Shown here in pieces: positions 33,473 to 43,515 of a stretch of 64,000 nt of DNA. The DNA is taken from the NCBI RefSeq assembly GCF_000219625.1, contig NC_018209.1, positions 1,488,001 to 1,552,000 of the forward strand. The letters are read 5' to 3'. The DNA is from Zymoseptoria tritici IPO323. Taxonomy: Eukaryota > Ascomycota > Dothideomycetes > Mycosphaerellales > Mycosphaerellaceae. Numbering within the stretch: position 1 is the stretch's first letter; each line of letters starts with the position of its first letter. A program made the translations under genes and the position numbers. The notes below the pieces were generated by a model that saw nothing but the letters and a program-made list of their open reading frames with translations, searched no databases and was not told the DNA's origin.

Positions 33473-34127
33473 GGGATGACCCAGCTCCACGAGAGGGTAT
33501 AGAAGAGATGTTTGTTCTGGGGTACCGGTTAGCACAGGGCGTTGCATGCGTTCTTTGCTTGGTTTTGGAGTCAAGGATCCTGGGATGTAACGAATAGCAT
33601 GATATATGATAGACTCTATGGAACTGAACGATCAAAAGAACTCACTTTCCCTTTCCAGTAAACTTCATACGAAGCTTCTGACACAAACGCGAAGTCGACT
33701 GAAACTTGAGTGCCTGTGAGCTTGATTCTAGACTGTGCAGTAGACTAGATCAATGAGCCCATTGGCCCAAACCAGCTTCGAAGTCAACGTCCTCGTGACG
33801 AACAATGAAGGCCAACTGGAACTTGGCAGATCCTTTGTCATTGCCGTAGAACAACTCCGGCCCCTTGTATCTCACACAGTATTGGCGTCAAGCCTTGAAC
33901 CATGGAAGTAGAAGTGATTTCTTACCACATTAGGCAATAGGCTCGTCGGTCCGATGAGCCGATGTGCCTGCTATCGGTGACGTGGACGCCAACCACAGCT
34001 CCGATCACGCCAACGAACCCCGCTATCAAACCATCAAACACCCGTAAGTCTATACTGTTCCACTGAACACTCCTCAAGGACGTCCATCAAGCTCGACAGC
34101 CTCAGTAGCGATCGGAAAGAAACCACG
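33473..34127. other. Intergenic region, no supported gene
   Basis: About 650 bp between two plus-strand genes: 3' region of the RING gene and promoter of the dioxygenase gene. Confidence 0.55.
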
Positions 34128-35503
34128 ATGGGCAGTTTCGAAGTTCTGACCCAGCCGACCATCGGCTACAGCCCAGACTACGATCAATATCTCGCGAGAG
34201 TACAGCACAGACAGCAAACCGAGACGCTTCCAACGACGCTACCAGAGGGCTTTCCTGCTCAACTGAAGTCGGACCTTGTCTGGGACGGCAGCGACATTGG
34301 CAGCAAGTACAACTGGACGTATGAGCTGAGCACGAACGAGCTGGAGGAGATCGAGGCTGCACTGAGTCACTTCAAAGGTTCGTCACTGAGACCGACAATA
34401 CGGGGTTGCATTACTGACGAGGACAGCACTGAACATTCCACTCGGCCATGTCAGTCAAGACACCTTCCCACTACCAAACCTCCATTCCGCTCTCCGAAAG
34501 ATCTCAGACGAACTCCACAACGGCCGAGGCTTCAAAGTCCTGCGAGGTCTGCCAGTGACCAAACATACCCGCGAGGAGAATATCATCATCTACGCCGGCG
34601 TGTCTTCACACATCGCTCCCATCCGAGGTCGACAGGATCATCAGCACGATGGGAAGCCGGCTGATGTTGTGCTTGCCCACATCAAAGATCTGAGCCGCAT
34701 TGTCGATGCTAGCAAGATCGGTGCCCCTGCTTACACCACTGATAAGCAGGTCTTTCACACGGATGTTGGGGATGTGATCGCTTTGCATTGCTTGGACACT
34801 GCGGCTGAGGGAGGGCAGAGTAAGTTGTCGAGTAGCTGGACTGTTTACAATGAGATCGCGAAGAGTCGGCCTGATTTGATCCGGACGCTTGCGGAGCCAT
34901 GGGCTGCTGAGAAGTAAGTCGTTGAAGTACTACCGCTCGTCCATGCATGTCTGACGATCAATAGCTTCAGCGGCAAAGGCCCACGATATTCTCTCCGCCC
35001 ACTGCTCCATTACACCCCGAGGACGGCAACCAGTCCTGAGCGAATGATCATCCAGTACGCGCGCCGAACCTTCACAGGCTACATGGGCTTGCCAAGGTCC
35101 AGCGACATTCCTCCTATCACCGAAGCTCAAGCCGAAGCACTCGATACCTTACATTTTCTGGCGGAGAAGCATGCCGTCACCCTTGACTTTCAACAAGGCG
35201 ATGTGCAGTACGTCAATAATCTGAGCATCTTCCATGCGAGAAATGCGTTCAAAGACACTCCGGAGCAGCAGTAAGTCATGCCGAGCCGAGCAGGTCTTCT
35301 CAATATGGCTGATATGAACACACAGACGACACCTTGTCCGCCTTTGGCTGCGTGATCCCGAGAATGCGTGGCAGACACCAGAGGGGCTGGCGCAAAGGTG
35401 GGCAGATATATACGATGGAGTGACACCCGAGAACAGTGTATTTCCTCTTGAGCCTCGCATCAGGACGGCAAGTAGCGGCGGCAAGGAGCAAAAGCTGGAG
35501 TGA
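34128..35503 (+). CDS. TfdA/TauD-family Fe(II)/2-oxoglutarate dioxygenase
   Basis: Four exons: 34128-34377, 34427-34913, 34965-35270, 35326-35503. The introns are 49, 51 and 55 nt; the first donor is GTTCGT, the others GTAAGT. The product is 406 aa, starting MGSFEVLTQPTIGYSPDYDQ. Iron ligands are visible as H194-T-D196 in 'QVFHTDVGDVIALHC' and the distal H336 in 'LSIFHARNAF'; the 2-oxoglutarate-binding Arg lies in 'RRHLVRLWLRD' after exon 4 begins. 'GRGFKVLRGLPV' and 'SSSWTVYNEIAKSRPDLIRT' are typical of fungal TfdA-like proteins. Members oxidise small sulfonates, phenoxyacids or secondary-metabolite intermediates; the substrate cannot be predicted. The reading frame is intact across all four exons. 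Confidence 0.9.
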
Positions 35504-35768
35504 CCTGGACGTAACTACGCTGCCGATCGAAGCCTCTTCTGGAGGCAAATATTTTATGTCCAATCTGCCGCGGGCTAGGCCGTCGTGCAGGAAGCAAACA
35601 GAATACATTCAGACAAGCACACCTTTTTCCAAGCACACGACACATTTGACGACTTGTGTCGACTGCGCCGTGAGTCCTGTTTCATCACGCTGCCCCTGCG
35701 CATTCGCTGCTTCTTGATCCTCTATACTCAATCCCAATTTCAGCTCTCTTCCAAACCCCAAACACACG

Positions 35769-36656
35769 ATGTCGTCAGACACTCCGACTCGAGCAGCGCG
35801 CCGTCCAGGCCTGATCCCACTGTTGCACACAGCCACCGCAAGAAGACTCGCCGCCGAGTCGCAAGAAGTACCCACCTTGATGCCGCCTCGCACATCAAAG
35901 CCATTCCTCCCCGCCAACCAAGCGCATCCGCCTTTCCACAGGAGCATCACCGGCGCCGAAGACAACAATAACACCACAACCGGCGAAAATGAGGCGGAAG
36001 ACGACTTCAGCAACGATGCAGAAGAGTTCTTCTCGCAGTTCTCCCCACCTCCGCCACCGCAGACCGTGCTACCCTACCACGGCATCGAACGTCAACGCAC
36101 CCTTGTCCTCGAGAGCGGCACCCTGGGAGTTGCTCCTACTCTCCTCCTCACCACACCCGACACCAGCAACAGCGCGGAACAAATCAACGCGGAGAAATGC
36201 AAGGGTCACGTCTTGGATGAGCACAAGCGTCCGCGTGAAGGTCTCGTCGTCACGCCAAATCTCACGCGCAGGGGAAGCTTTCGCAGAGGGTTCCGCGTGC
36301 ACTTTGATGACGAGACTCCGCAGATGGTGAGACATACTCCGCGACCTGAGACGCCGAGGTGGGCTGGAGATGAGAGGGAAGGGATGGAAGTGTTGGTGTT
36401 GGGGGAGCCGGTGAAGGGGGTGGAGATGGATGAGGAGGAGGTGGAGGTGACGAGGCTGGTTGTGCCGAAGAGGGATACGCCGACTGGGAGGGCAAGGGCG
36501 GAGGCGAAGAGTGGGACGTGGACGTTTAAGAAGAAGATGGTGAGGGATGTTGAGGTTACGCATACGTCTAGCCCTGTGCATCAGACGCTTGCGGTGATGG
36601 GAGGTGGAGCGGAGGTCAAGACGGCGGACAGAGGAACGCAGTGTGGAGAGGAGTGA
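35769..36656 (+). CDS. Unknown disordered protein, 295 aa
   Basis: A single exon from ATG 35769 (MSSDTPTRAARRPGLIPLLH), preceded by CACACG. Composition is low in hydrophobics, with a proline run before 'QTVLPYHGIERQRT' and an Arg-rich segment 'NLTRRGSFRRGFRVHFDDET'. Charged Glu/Lys stretches fill the C-terminal half. No domain is recognised. The length of open frame and steady codon use support a real gene; homologues may be restricted to close relatives. Confidence 0.6.
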   Translation: MSSDTPTRAARRPGLIPLLHTATARRLAAESQEVPTLMPPRTSKPFLPANQAHPPFHRSITGAEDNNNTTTGENEAEDDFSNDAEEFFSQFSPPPPPQTVLPYHGIERQRTLVLESGTLGVAPTLLLTTPDTSNSAEQINAEKCKGHVLDEHKRPREGLVVTPNLTRRGSFRRGFRVHFDDETPQMVRHTPRPETPRWAGDEREGMEVLVLGEPVKGVEMDEEEVEVTRLVVPKRDTPTGRARAEAKSGTWTFKKKMVRDVEVTHTSSPVHQTLAVMGGGAEVKTADRGTQCGEE

Positions 36657-36885
36657 GACTGAAAGAAGTGACTGCCTTGCGGTGCAGCAGAGCGCATTGC
36701 ATTGAAGCGAATGATGGCGCAACGCGAGAGATAGCACGATCAGAAAAGCCTTCACCGAATCAGCTGCTGTTCCGAAAGATGGCTGAGCAATACGTACTCC
36801 TCGTCTGCCAAGTCTCATCACCTCATCTTCCTCTCAGCCACTGTGTTCACGCAGCAGATGCCGCAACAGCCGCTGGCGGCGGCGC

Positions 36886-37337
36886 CTAGCCGTTGAAGTT
36901 GCGATTGCCGAATCTGAGTCTCAACCAGTCCTGATATGCTCCATATCCCGTCAAAGGAGCCGGCGGAGGAGGGAGATCGTCATCGGAATCGAGGTCGAGA
37001 TCGCCGGCCCACTATATCGCGATTCGCTCGCCGATGCGGCCCAGTCGGTCGATGATTCCATCCGGACGGCTATTGGGCAATCTGAAATGAGACCACAATG
37101 CTGAAACGCACTTGGAGAAGAGGACCAGCAGCCATTCTGTGCAGACGAGGGGGCTCATCACGCAAGCAACCAGTTTGCTGAGACATAGGACGAAGATTGG
37201 AATGGCCACGACGAAGGAGAGCAGAGCCAGAAATGTGAGCCAGATAGTTGTTTGGAGGAGGAACTTTGGCAGGTAAGAGTCAGTGCTTGAGACGGAGGAT
37301 CACAGAGCATGAGATAGCTTACTCGGAAAAATGCCAT
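36886..37337 (-). CDS. Small membrane protein, with an in-frame stop inside an apparently longer frame
   Basis: Exon 1 is only 15 nt (37337-37323, MAFFR). A 59-nt intron (37322-37264, GTAAGC..AAAG) leads to exon 2, reading 'FLLQTTIWLTFLALLSFVVA', 'IPIFVLCLSKLVACVMSPLV' and 'CTEWLLVLFSKCVSALW': at least two membrane segments. The first stop is TAG at 37014-37012, giving 88 aa. Without it the same frame continues for 41 protein-like codons ('DLDLDSDDDLPPPPAPLTG', 'YGAYQDWLRLRFGNRNFNG') to a second TAG at 36888-36886. I found no intron that removes the first stop cleanly. It is a small membrane protein, a recent truncation, or a readthrough case. Function unknown. Confidence 0.55.
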
Positions 37338-37621
37338 CCTGCTGGTAGTGCTGATACTGATACTGATGTTGATGTGGACGATTCCGGATTGGGGGCTCAA
37401 ATAGCAATGACAAAGTTGAGTTTTACTGCGATACGTACTGTACAGCAATTACCTTACACTGCGCATACTCTTCAGCAAGAGAGAACGAATAGGGGCGACT
37501 TCCTGCCGATAGCAGAGTTTCGGCACCGACAGCGCCGGCGAGCTTAGTAATTCAACTTTCTTTCGACCTCACATTCCCTTCGACCTTTGCATCATCACAA
37601 TCATCTACATATCATCGAAAC

Positions 37622-38852
37622 ATGTCCACAATGATGGGCGATGACCCTTTTCCGTGGCATCTGGGCGTTTCTGATGCCCATTGCCATCCGACCGACACCT
37701 TGGCCTCTTTGGACGATATCCCGAGTATGAAGGCAAAAGTCTTGACGGTGATGGCCACTCGAGCTCAAGATCAAGAATTGGTGGCAAAGGCGGCAGATCG
37801 ATTCGGGTTGACTGTAGAAGATAGAGACGACGTGGAGATGAAATACGAGTAAAGCCATTGCCTCGTCGAAGCCGGGTTCCAGCTGACATACTTCCAGCCC
37901 AGCTCGCAGAATCGTACCAGCGTTCGGCTGGCATCCGTGGTTCTCTCATCAGATGTTTTTCGAGTCCGACTATTCCAGCTCTACGGCGCTTACATCGGAA
38001 CAGAAGGTCATACACTATCAAAGTGTCCTCTCACCAAAGTCCGACGATACAGCTTACCTCCAATCTCTTCCCGACCCACGACCGTTTGAGCAGTTCCTCG
38101 TACAAACAAGACAGTATCTCTTGCAGTATCCTCTTGCCTTGATCGGAGAAGTCGGTCTGGATAAGGCTTTTCGGATCCCAGAGAATTGGCTGCCGAATCC
38201 AGACCCGGACATAACAGAGTGCCAATGTCGAGACAGCAGTTTGACGCCCGGCGGCCGAGAAGGGAGGAAGTTGAGTCCTTACCGAGTAAGTATGGATCAC
38301 CAAAAGCGAGTTGTGCTGGCACAGCTTGCACTCGCGGGTGAGATGGGAAGGGCGGTGTCCATGCATGGGGTTCAAGCTCATGGTATCGTCTACGAGACGT
38401 TGGCTTCAACTTGGAAAGGACAGGAGAGGAAGAAACCGCCGCAGAAGGAGAGACGGAAGCTTGGTGGTGTTGTGCCGCAAGTAGAGAGATCGGACGATGA
38501 AGCAACGCCGAAGCCATACCCACCTCGAATATGCCTCCACTCCTACTCTGGACCAGCAGACACCTTGAAGCTGTACCTCGCTCCTTCAGTACCCTGCGAG
38601 ATCTTCTTCAGCTTCAGCGTCACCATCAACAATTGGTCAGAAACTGGGAATGGTAAGGTAGAAGCTGCAGTCAGAGCGGTCCCAGATGATAGGATCTTGG
38701 TCGAAAGTGACCTGCATACCGCTGGCGAGAGGATGGATGGGTATTTGGAACAAGGCGTGAGGAAGATTTGCGAGGTCAAGGGGTGGGAGTTGGAGGCAGG
38801 CGTGAGGCAACTTGGGAGGAATTGGAGACGATTTGTGTTTGGTGAGGGCTGA
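37622..38852 (+). CDS. TatD-related metal-dependent hydrolase (Scn1-like)
   Basis: Two exons, 37622-37848 and 37898-38852, joined by a 49-nt intron (GTAAAG..CCAG), give 393 aa. The metal motif '[10 protein letters not shown]' gives H20 and H22. '[14 protein letters not shown]' and '[11 protein letters not shown]' (the conserved Glu of TatD) follow, then '[11 protein letters not shown]', '[16 protein letters not shown]' and '[17 protein letters not shown]' (catalytic Asp strand). The layout matches the fungal TatD branch that includes the fission yeast Cut9-interacting protein Scn1. The family contains Mg-dependent 3'-exonucleases; fungal activity is less clear. A loop of charged residues ([19 protein letters not shown]) is inserted before the third His region. 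Confidence 0.88.
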
Positions 38853-39581
38853 GGACATCTAAGACGGCTCTGAATTCACCACATCTCGCAGGAGTTCTTG
38901 GTCGACTCATCAGCTTGAGAACATCGCGTCAAGTGATCTCTTCATTCGTGGCTCAGGCGTAGCTTTTGCTGCCACCACAAGCGTTGCTTCCAGACCGGCC
39001 ATGTCATAGCAATATCTTGCTCCCCTCCGTCTGATGGCTCGGTAACCTGACATATTTACTCGATTTCGCAGGAAACAGTTCTTTCGAACAGTCGACCGCA
39101 GCATCTCGATATCTTCAACGCTTCCCTACCACATCAAGTCTTCCGTCACTACAGAGCATACTGCGGATTTGTCAACTGATTTGTCGGCTGTATCCGGCAG
39201 CTCACACCCAATTGGCCACAGCGTCCGATCAACGGTAAACTTCGCTCGTTGGCAGGGGGGACAGTCCGGTCTGCGCCGAGGAGTGATCCCTAAGGCAAAC
39301 GCTGCAGTGGAGTCATCGATGCAAACGCTGCGCAGGACGAGCTCTTGCTCCACTACTGAAGTCTTCTCAATTTTGTCATTGCATGGACAACTTCGACAAC
39401 CTTTCTGCGGAAGAACACACTCTCTGTAAGCGCAGTGCCATTTATTCTCGTTGACCGTCCCGCTAATTCAACCACAGTGACGACTTGCTGAGCCGCCGTT
39501 CCACAAGACCAATTCTCTGCGCAAGGTCGCTGAGCATCACGAATCACAACCTCCATCAAGCTCGTTGGCAAATTCATCAAC
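38853..39581. other. Upstream region of paralog 3, with a probable 5'UTR intron and a uORF
   Basis: GTAAGC at 39426 and CCACAG at 39472-39477 bound a 52-nt intron-like segment with a CTAAT branch sequence. An ATG at 39383 opens a 14-codon uORF (MDNFDNLSAEEHTL) running into this donor. After splicing it would stop at once at a TGA made across the junction. The uORF would then precede the real start at 39582. Confidence 0.45.
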
Positions 39582-40679
39582 ATGTCTCAGCAGCAGCAGC
39601 ACACTCAGTACAACTGCTTCTTGTTCGGCGAAGGCGGCCCATGGTCTACCGTCGAAGGCGCCCCTCGAGTCATCAACAAGTTGTATGTTGCGCTCGAAGT
39701 CGACAAGCTTACCGTTAGCCGAAAGCCACCGATGACCTTCGATCAAGCCATCACAGTCGCGATGGAGGTCGTGCGCACGAAGATCTTCCACGAAGATGTC
39801 GCGGCTCTGGACCGCGCGATGTCTGGCCGTGGCGGAGGAGCTGGAGATACAGGCCAAGACAATTCTGCAGACGACAGCCAGCGCATTCATGATCTTGGAA
39901 TCCTCACGCAGCTTGGAGAGAACACCTTGGATATCACGGCGCTGATCAATCCCGCAAGACCAGGAGTTGAGGCGAAGTACACTCTTTGGGTTCACCGTCA
40001 GGTCTCCTTCACGCAGTGGGGTGGTGAAGTCGTTGGCTGGAGGCCCTTGGTCAAGACAATCCAAGTCGACTTCGACGAAGAGATGATGGGCTTCATGCGG
40101 CCTCCTTTGCGGGAAACGCACGTCATGCCAATGGCTCCGATGATGCCTCTTCAACCCCCCACTGCAATGGCGCAGCATGCACCTCCAATTCACACTACTC
40201 TCTACCACCGGGCCACGGCCCTTCCGCCAGCCGTCACGGGCACCGCGACAATGCCTCCACCTCCCGTCCCTCAACAACCCCCGCCGACTCTGGCGCAGCC
40301 GGCCGCTCTTCCAGCACCTCCAGTTGCCACGGCGGTCGACCCATACGCCCAGTTCACCAACGAAGACATCCTCTCCGGCATGGCGGGAGTCCATCCGAAG
40401 CTCATCACGGGTCAACTCATGCTTCGACTCGCTCTACACTACGACAATACTACCCTATCAAGACGCATCAACGCGTTGTACGCAAGCATAGATCAGGGCA
40501 CGAAGGGCGTGGACGCATACTGCCAGCGTATTTCCTTGGCGATGAAGAGGCGGGCGGAAGAGGATCCATCACTCGGCGGGTATGAAGCTGTGCGCTTGCG
40601 GTTCGATCAGGCGAGGCGGGCAAACGGGGTGAACATCAACGTGACGAGGGTCAATCAGACGTATGGAGTAGGGAGGTAA
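39582..40679 (+). CDS. Paralog 3 of the 'IGIT/ILSG' family
   Basis: A single exon of 365 aa from ATG 39582 (MSQQQQHTQYNCFLFGEGGP). The N-module is 'RVINKLYVALEVDKLTV'. The middle module is 'QRIHDLGILTQLGENTLDI' followed by 'YTLWVHRQVSF'. A Pro/Ala/Met-rich linker runs from about 190 to 255. The C-module is 'FTNEDILSGMAGVHPKLITG', 'QLMLRLALHYDNTTLSRRIN', 'ALYASIDQGTKG', 'YCQRISLAMKRRAEE', 'VRLRFDQARRANG'. It ends soon after this module and, unlike its neighbours, has no charged lysine-rich tail. It lacks the shared promoter element found before paralogs 4, 5, 6 and 8. Divergence suggests an older copy. Confidence 0.8.
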   Translation: MSQQQQHTQYNCFLFGEGGPWSTVEGAPRVINKLYVALEVDKLTVSRKPPMTFDQAITVAMEVVRTKIFHEDVAALDRAMSGRGGGAGDTGQDNSADDSQRIHDLGILTQLGENTLDITALINPARPGVEAKYTLWVHRQVSFTQWGGEVVGWRPLVKTIQVDFDEEMMGFMRPPLRETHVMPMAPMMPLQPPTAMAQHAPPIHTTLYHRATALPPAVTGTATMPPPPVPQQPPPTLAQPAALPAPPVATAVDPYAQFTNEDILSGMAGVHPKLITGQLMLRLALHYDNTTLSRRINALYASIDQGTKGVDAYCQRISLAMKRRAEEDPSLGGYEAVRLRFDQARRANGVNINVTRVNQTYGVGR

Positions 40680-41175
40680 TGTGTATGATTGAGAGGTGCT
40701 CATTTTTGTTCGCGGGGTTGGATTGGGAAGTCAGAAAGGTATGGCCGGATTGGGTCGGGTTTCTTTGAGATAGGTGTTCAAACTGCTTTGTCTGTTGTTT
40801 TTCTTCTGCGATCGAGCGCTGCTACGATGTTCGAAGCATTGGAACAAAGCCATGCGATCAGGGAGCTGCTCTATCGTCGATGACCTGAGCTTGATGCAGA
40901 TAGTGCATTGCTGGCTGTCAAAAGTTCGAATGGTGCTTGCTAGACTCAACGCTTCTTTTACTACCAAAAGCCTGTGTTTGCAAAACAGCTCCTCCCTTGC
41001 CAGCAAGCCCATTGGGCTCCTACAAGTAGTGCCTTGAAGCTGCGGGCATGAGACTGGAGGTATAGTCGCAACGACCGATTATCCTAGGTATACCCTGGAC
41101 CAGAACCGCTCTCGTATAAGCATTTTTCGTTCCTCAGGCCGTCAAGCTTAAGACTCGCTTCACTTCAGGTCTAGC

Positions 41176-41222
41176 TCCTTCCTAATCAGGATGTTGACAG
41201 GATGTGAAGTACGCTAGTAACT
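41176..41222 (+). promoter_or_regulatory. Shared two-part upstream element, copy before paralog 4
   Basis: CCTTCCTAATCAGGATGTTG followed, after a short spacer, by ACGCTAGTAAC. It lies about 215-260 bp before the ATG at 41436. Also preceded by CTTCACTTCA. The same arrangement occurs before paralogs 5, 6 and 8. Confidence 0.75.
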
Positions 41223-41435
41223 TGACGCTGCGCCTCCTCCAAGGTCGCGCATGACAACACTTCTCCAACCCGCATATTCAGCCAACAATCTCTCATCCAC
41301 TTTCAACCTCTTCGAACACAGTGCATCCAGTATATCAGAAAAAAATAGGCCTACAGCGTTCGTTATCCGAACCGAACTCTCTGAAACGCCTGCTAACATT
41401 CCTCTAGCATCGTTCACAGTCTTCCCATCGTCAAT

Positions 41436-42842
41436 ATGGACACTCACTTCCTCTTCTCCCTCGAGCCGACCTTCCAGTACGATGGCGTCCCACTCACAAT
41501 GGCAAAGGGCCCAGGCCAGGACATGAACGCCAGCATCACGGTCCGCGGCACCGGCGACGCCATTGTGCAACTTCAGGTCGCATTTCAGCGCGACAGACTC
41601 AGCTTCCCCGATGAGTGCCACCAGACAGGCGCAGCGGCTTTTGACGATGCTCTCAAGTACCACATGAGCAAGGGCACCCTTCCCACGGAAGACGAAGTGG
41701 CAGAGATCGTCTCGCGACAGAAAGAGGCAGGCACTACAATCGTCACTGAGGAGGACTTCCACATCGACCGACAAAACACGCGTCACAGCTTTGTCAACCC
41801 TCAAATCCGCGCTGACGGCTTCGACATCGACTTCGCATCGATGATGCTTCGCGTCTTCACCAAGGGCCATGGCAAGGGTCGCGTCTTCGATATCGGTATC
41901 GTGACTCTCGACAAGGACAACACCGTGTACCAAGTTGAGATCGTACCCACTATCGAAGGTGAGATCTCAACCGATACTCTGTGGATGATGCGGAAGACCT
42001 GGCAGAAAGATGCAGAGGTGGTCGAGACTTGGGCAACCCTCGAGCGCAATTCTCTCATCACACCAGTCACCACCGTAGGGCTCGGCTCACAGAACGAAGC
42101 CACCATCTCATCCGCAGCAACTACTCTACCTTCGGCGCCACGCATCCCCGCCTCAGTCATCGCCACAGCTTCGAAACCCTCCGGGTCAGCCAAAGTGCTC
42201 GCCCTTCGACCTCACGCAAACCTCCATGGCGGTACACCAGCCTCGACCACGCAAGCAACCACCTCGCTACCCGCAGCTCATCTAGCTTCGGACATCCTCG
42301 TCCAGCCCGATTCATCGGCCGGAGCCGGTCACACCGATGAAGAGATTCTGGATGGCGCAATGGGCCCCGATCAGATCACAGGCGATGTCATCCTCCGCCT
42401 GGGCATGAAGTACAGCAACAAGACACTGACTCATCGAATCAACGCCCTGTACATCAAGGCTGGGAAGAAAGCGAGGATCGACAGCGCCATTACTCATCGA
42501 CTCACGAACGCTTTCGATGATCGTGCTGCTCTGCTCAAACTACAGTACCCGAACGGTGACCTGATCCCGCTGAAGGCACTCAAGGAGCAGTTCGATGGCT
42601 ATCGATTCGCGAATAAGTTGAGGGCTCGCAAGCCAAATGGCTTGGAGTATCAGGACAAGGGCATCAAGAAAGCAGATCGAATAGCACGTCCACCGACGGC
42701 GTACTCACGGCGGAAGGCGAAGGCGGCTCTGAAGAAGGAGGAAGCGCAGGACGATGATGTGGAGGATTCGGACGAGGTGGACGAGGGAGCTGAGGAAGAA
42801 GTCGATAACAATGGCGATGAGGATCTGATGGACTTGTCGTGA
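41436..42842 (+). CDS. Paralog 4 of the 'IGIT/ILSG' family
   Basis: A single exon of 468 aa from ATG 41436 (MDTHFLFSLEPTFQYDGVPL). The N-module is 'GTGDAIVQLQVAFQRDRLSF' with 'LKYHMSKGTLPTEDE'. The middle module is 'GFDIDFASMMLRVFTKGHGK', 'GRVFDIGIVTLDKDNTVYQV', 'TDTLWMMRKTW'. The C-module is 'HTDEEILDGAMGPDQITGDV', 'ILRLGMKYSNKTLTHRINAL', 'ITHRLTNAFDDRAA', 'FDGYRFANKLRARKPNGLEY'. The tail is basic (RRKAKAALKKEEAQ) then a long Asp/Glu run; LKKEE followed by acids fits an acid-extended SUMO consensus. Start-proximal DNA holds a branch/acceptor-like CTGCTAACATTCCTCTAG (41390-41407), suggesting a 5'UTR intron. Confidence 0.85.
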   Translation: MDTHFLFSLEPTFQYDGVPLTMAKGPGQDMNASITVRGTGDAIVQLQVAFQRDRLSFPDECHQTGAAAFDDALKYHMSKGTLPTEDEVAEIVSRQKEAGTTIVTEEDFHIDRQNTRHSFVNPQIRADGFDIDFASMMLRVFTKGHGKGRVFDIGIVTLDKDNTVYQVEIVPTIEGEISTDTLWMMRKTWQKDAEVVETWATLERNSLITPVTTVGLGSQNEATISSAATTLPSAPRIPASVIATASKPSGSAKVLALRPHANLHGGTPASTTQATTSLPAAHLASDILVQPDSSAGAGHTDEEILDGAMGPDQITGDVILRLGMKYSNKTLTHRINALYIKAGKKARIDSAITHRLTNAFDDRAALLKLQYPNGDLIPLKALKEQFDGYRFANKLRARKPNGLEYQDKGIKKADRIARPPTAYSRRKAKAALKKEEAQDDDVEDSDEVDEGAEEEVDNNGDEDLMDLS

Positions 42843-43257
42843 GGAAAGCGGGAGAGGTCTGCTTACACTGCAGCTTGTACAGAGATGACGCAATGATCCT
42901 GTTTATGATTGCGATTTATACTACGGCGTCGCTGGTTGCGCTTTGCTTCGATGGTTATTGGACGTGGTCACGTTTCTGAGCCGCACACTTAAGGTGGGAA
43001 CATGATGGGAGCAGGTTTATCAGATCGAACATGAAAGATTCTCCTAGACCACAGTAACAATGAATCACAGCAAACAGTGTAGTTCGTACAAAAGTCATTG
43101 ATCGTTCAATCCGTCCAAGGTCTTGCCGCAGCCTCATTCCGATGGCCGAGTCGCCGTATAACCATGCCACTTCATGTCCACGTTGTATACACCGTCCCCC
43201 TTCGGCGAAGAATCTCCAGCCTCAGGCAAAATTCGGGAGCACTTCACTTGCCGCGCT
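42843..43257. other. Spacer between paralogs 4 and 5
   Basis: No gene. 3' region of paralog 4, then promoter-proximal DNA with CACTTCACTTGCCGCG just before the shared element of paralog 5. Confidence 0.6.
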
Positions 43258-43300
43258 ACTTCCTAATTGGGATGTTGATTAAAAAAGCGCGCTAGTGACC
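43258..43300 (+). promoter_or_regulatory. Shared two-part upstream element, copy before paralog 5
   Basis: ACTTCCTAATTGGGATGTTG, spacer, then GCGCGCTAGTGACC, ending about 215 bp before ATG 43516. The closest match is the copy before paralog 6, including the flanking CACTTCACTT. Confidence 0.8.
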
Positions 43301-43479
43301 TGCTCGTGCTTGACATGAGCTTCGCGCCTAGCAACCTCCCTTCCCCTCCAACATCCCTCGAACGATTTCCATCGCATCAATTGTCCACCACACTCGGCAT
43401 ACAGCACCGTTTACACATTGACTCTACATCAAGGCATGTTCTCCTTTGCTCCTTTCGCATTTCGGGTTGTATCAGGGTG

Positions 43480-43499
43480 CTGACACTTCATCTCCTCAG
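43480..43499 (+). promoter_or_regulatory. Intron-end-like block in the leader of paralog 5
   Basis: CTGACACTTCATCTCCTCAG combines a branch-like CTGAC, a pyrimidine stretch and an AG, 16 bp before the start codon. A near-identical block lies before paralog 6 (45711-45730). No clear donor was found, so a 5'UTR intron is only likely. Confidence 0.5.
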
Positions 43500-43515
43500 T
43501 ATAGCGACAATCGTC

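Noticed and set aside
32174..33574. 466-codon minus-strand ORF opposite the RING gene
   Set aside because: The plus-strand frame carries an unmistakable RING; this is its antisense shadow.
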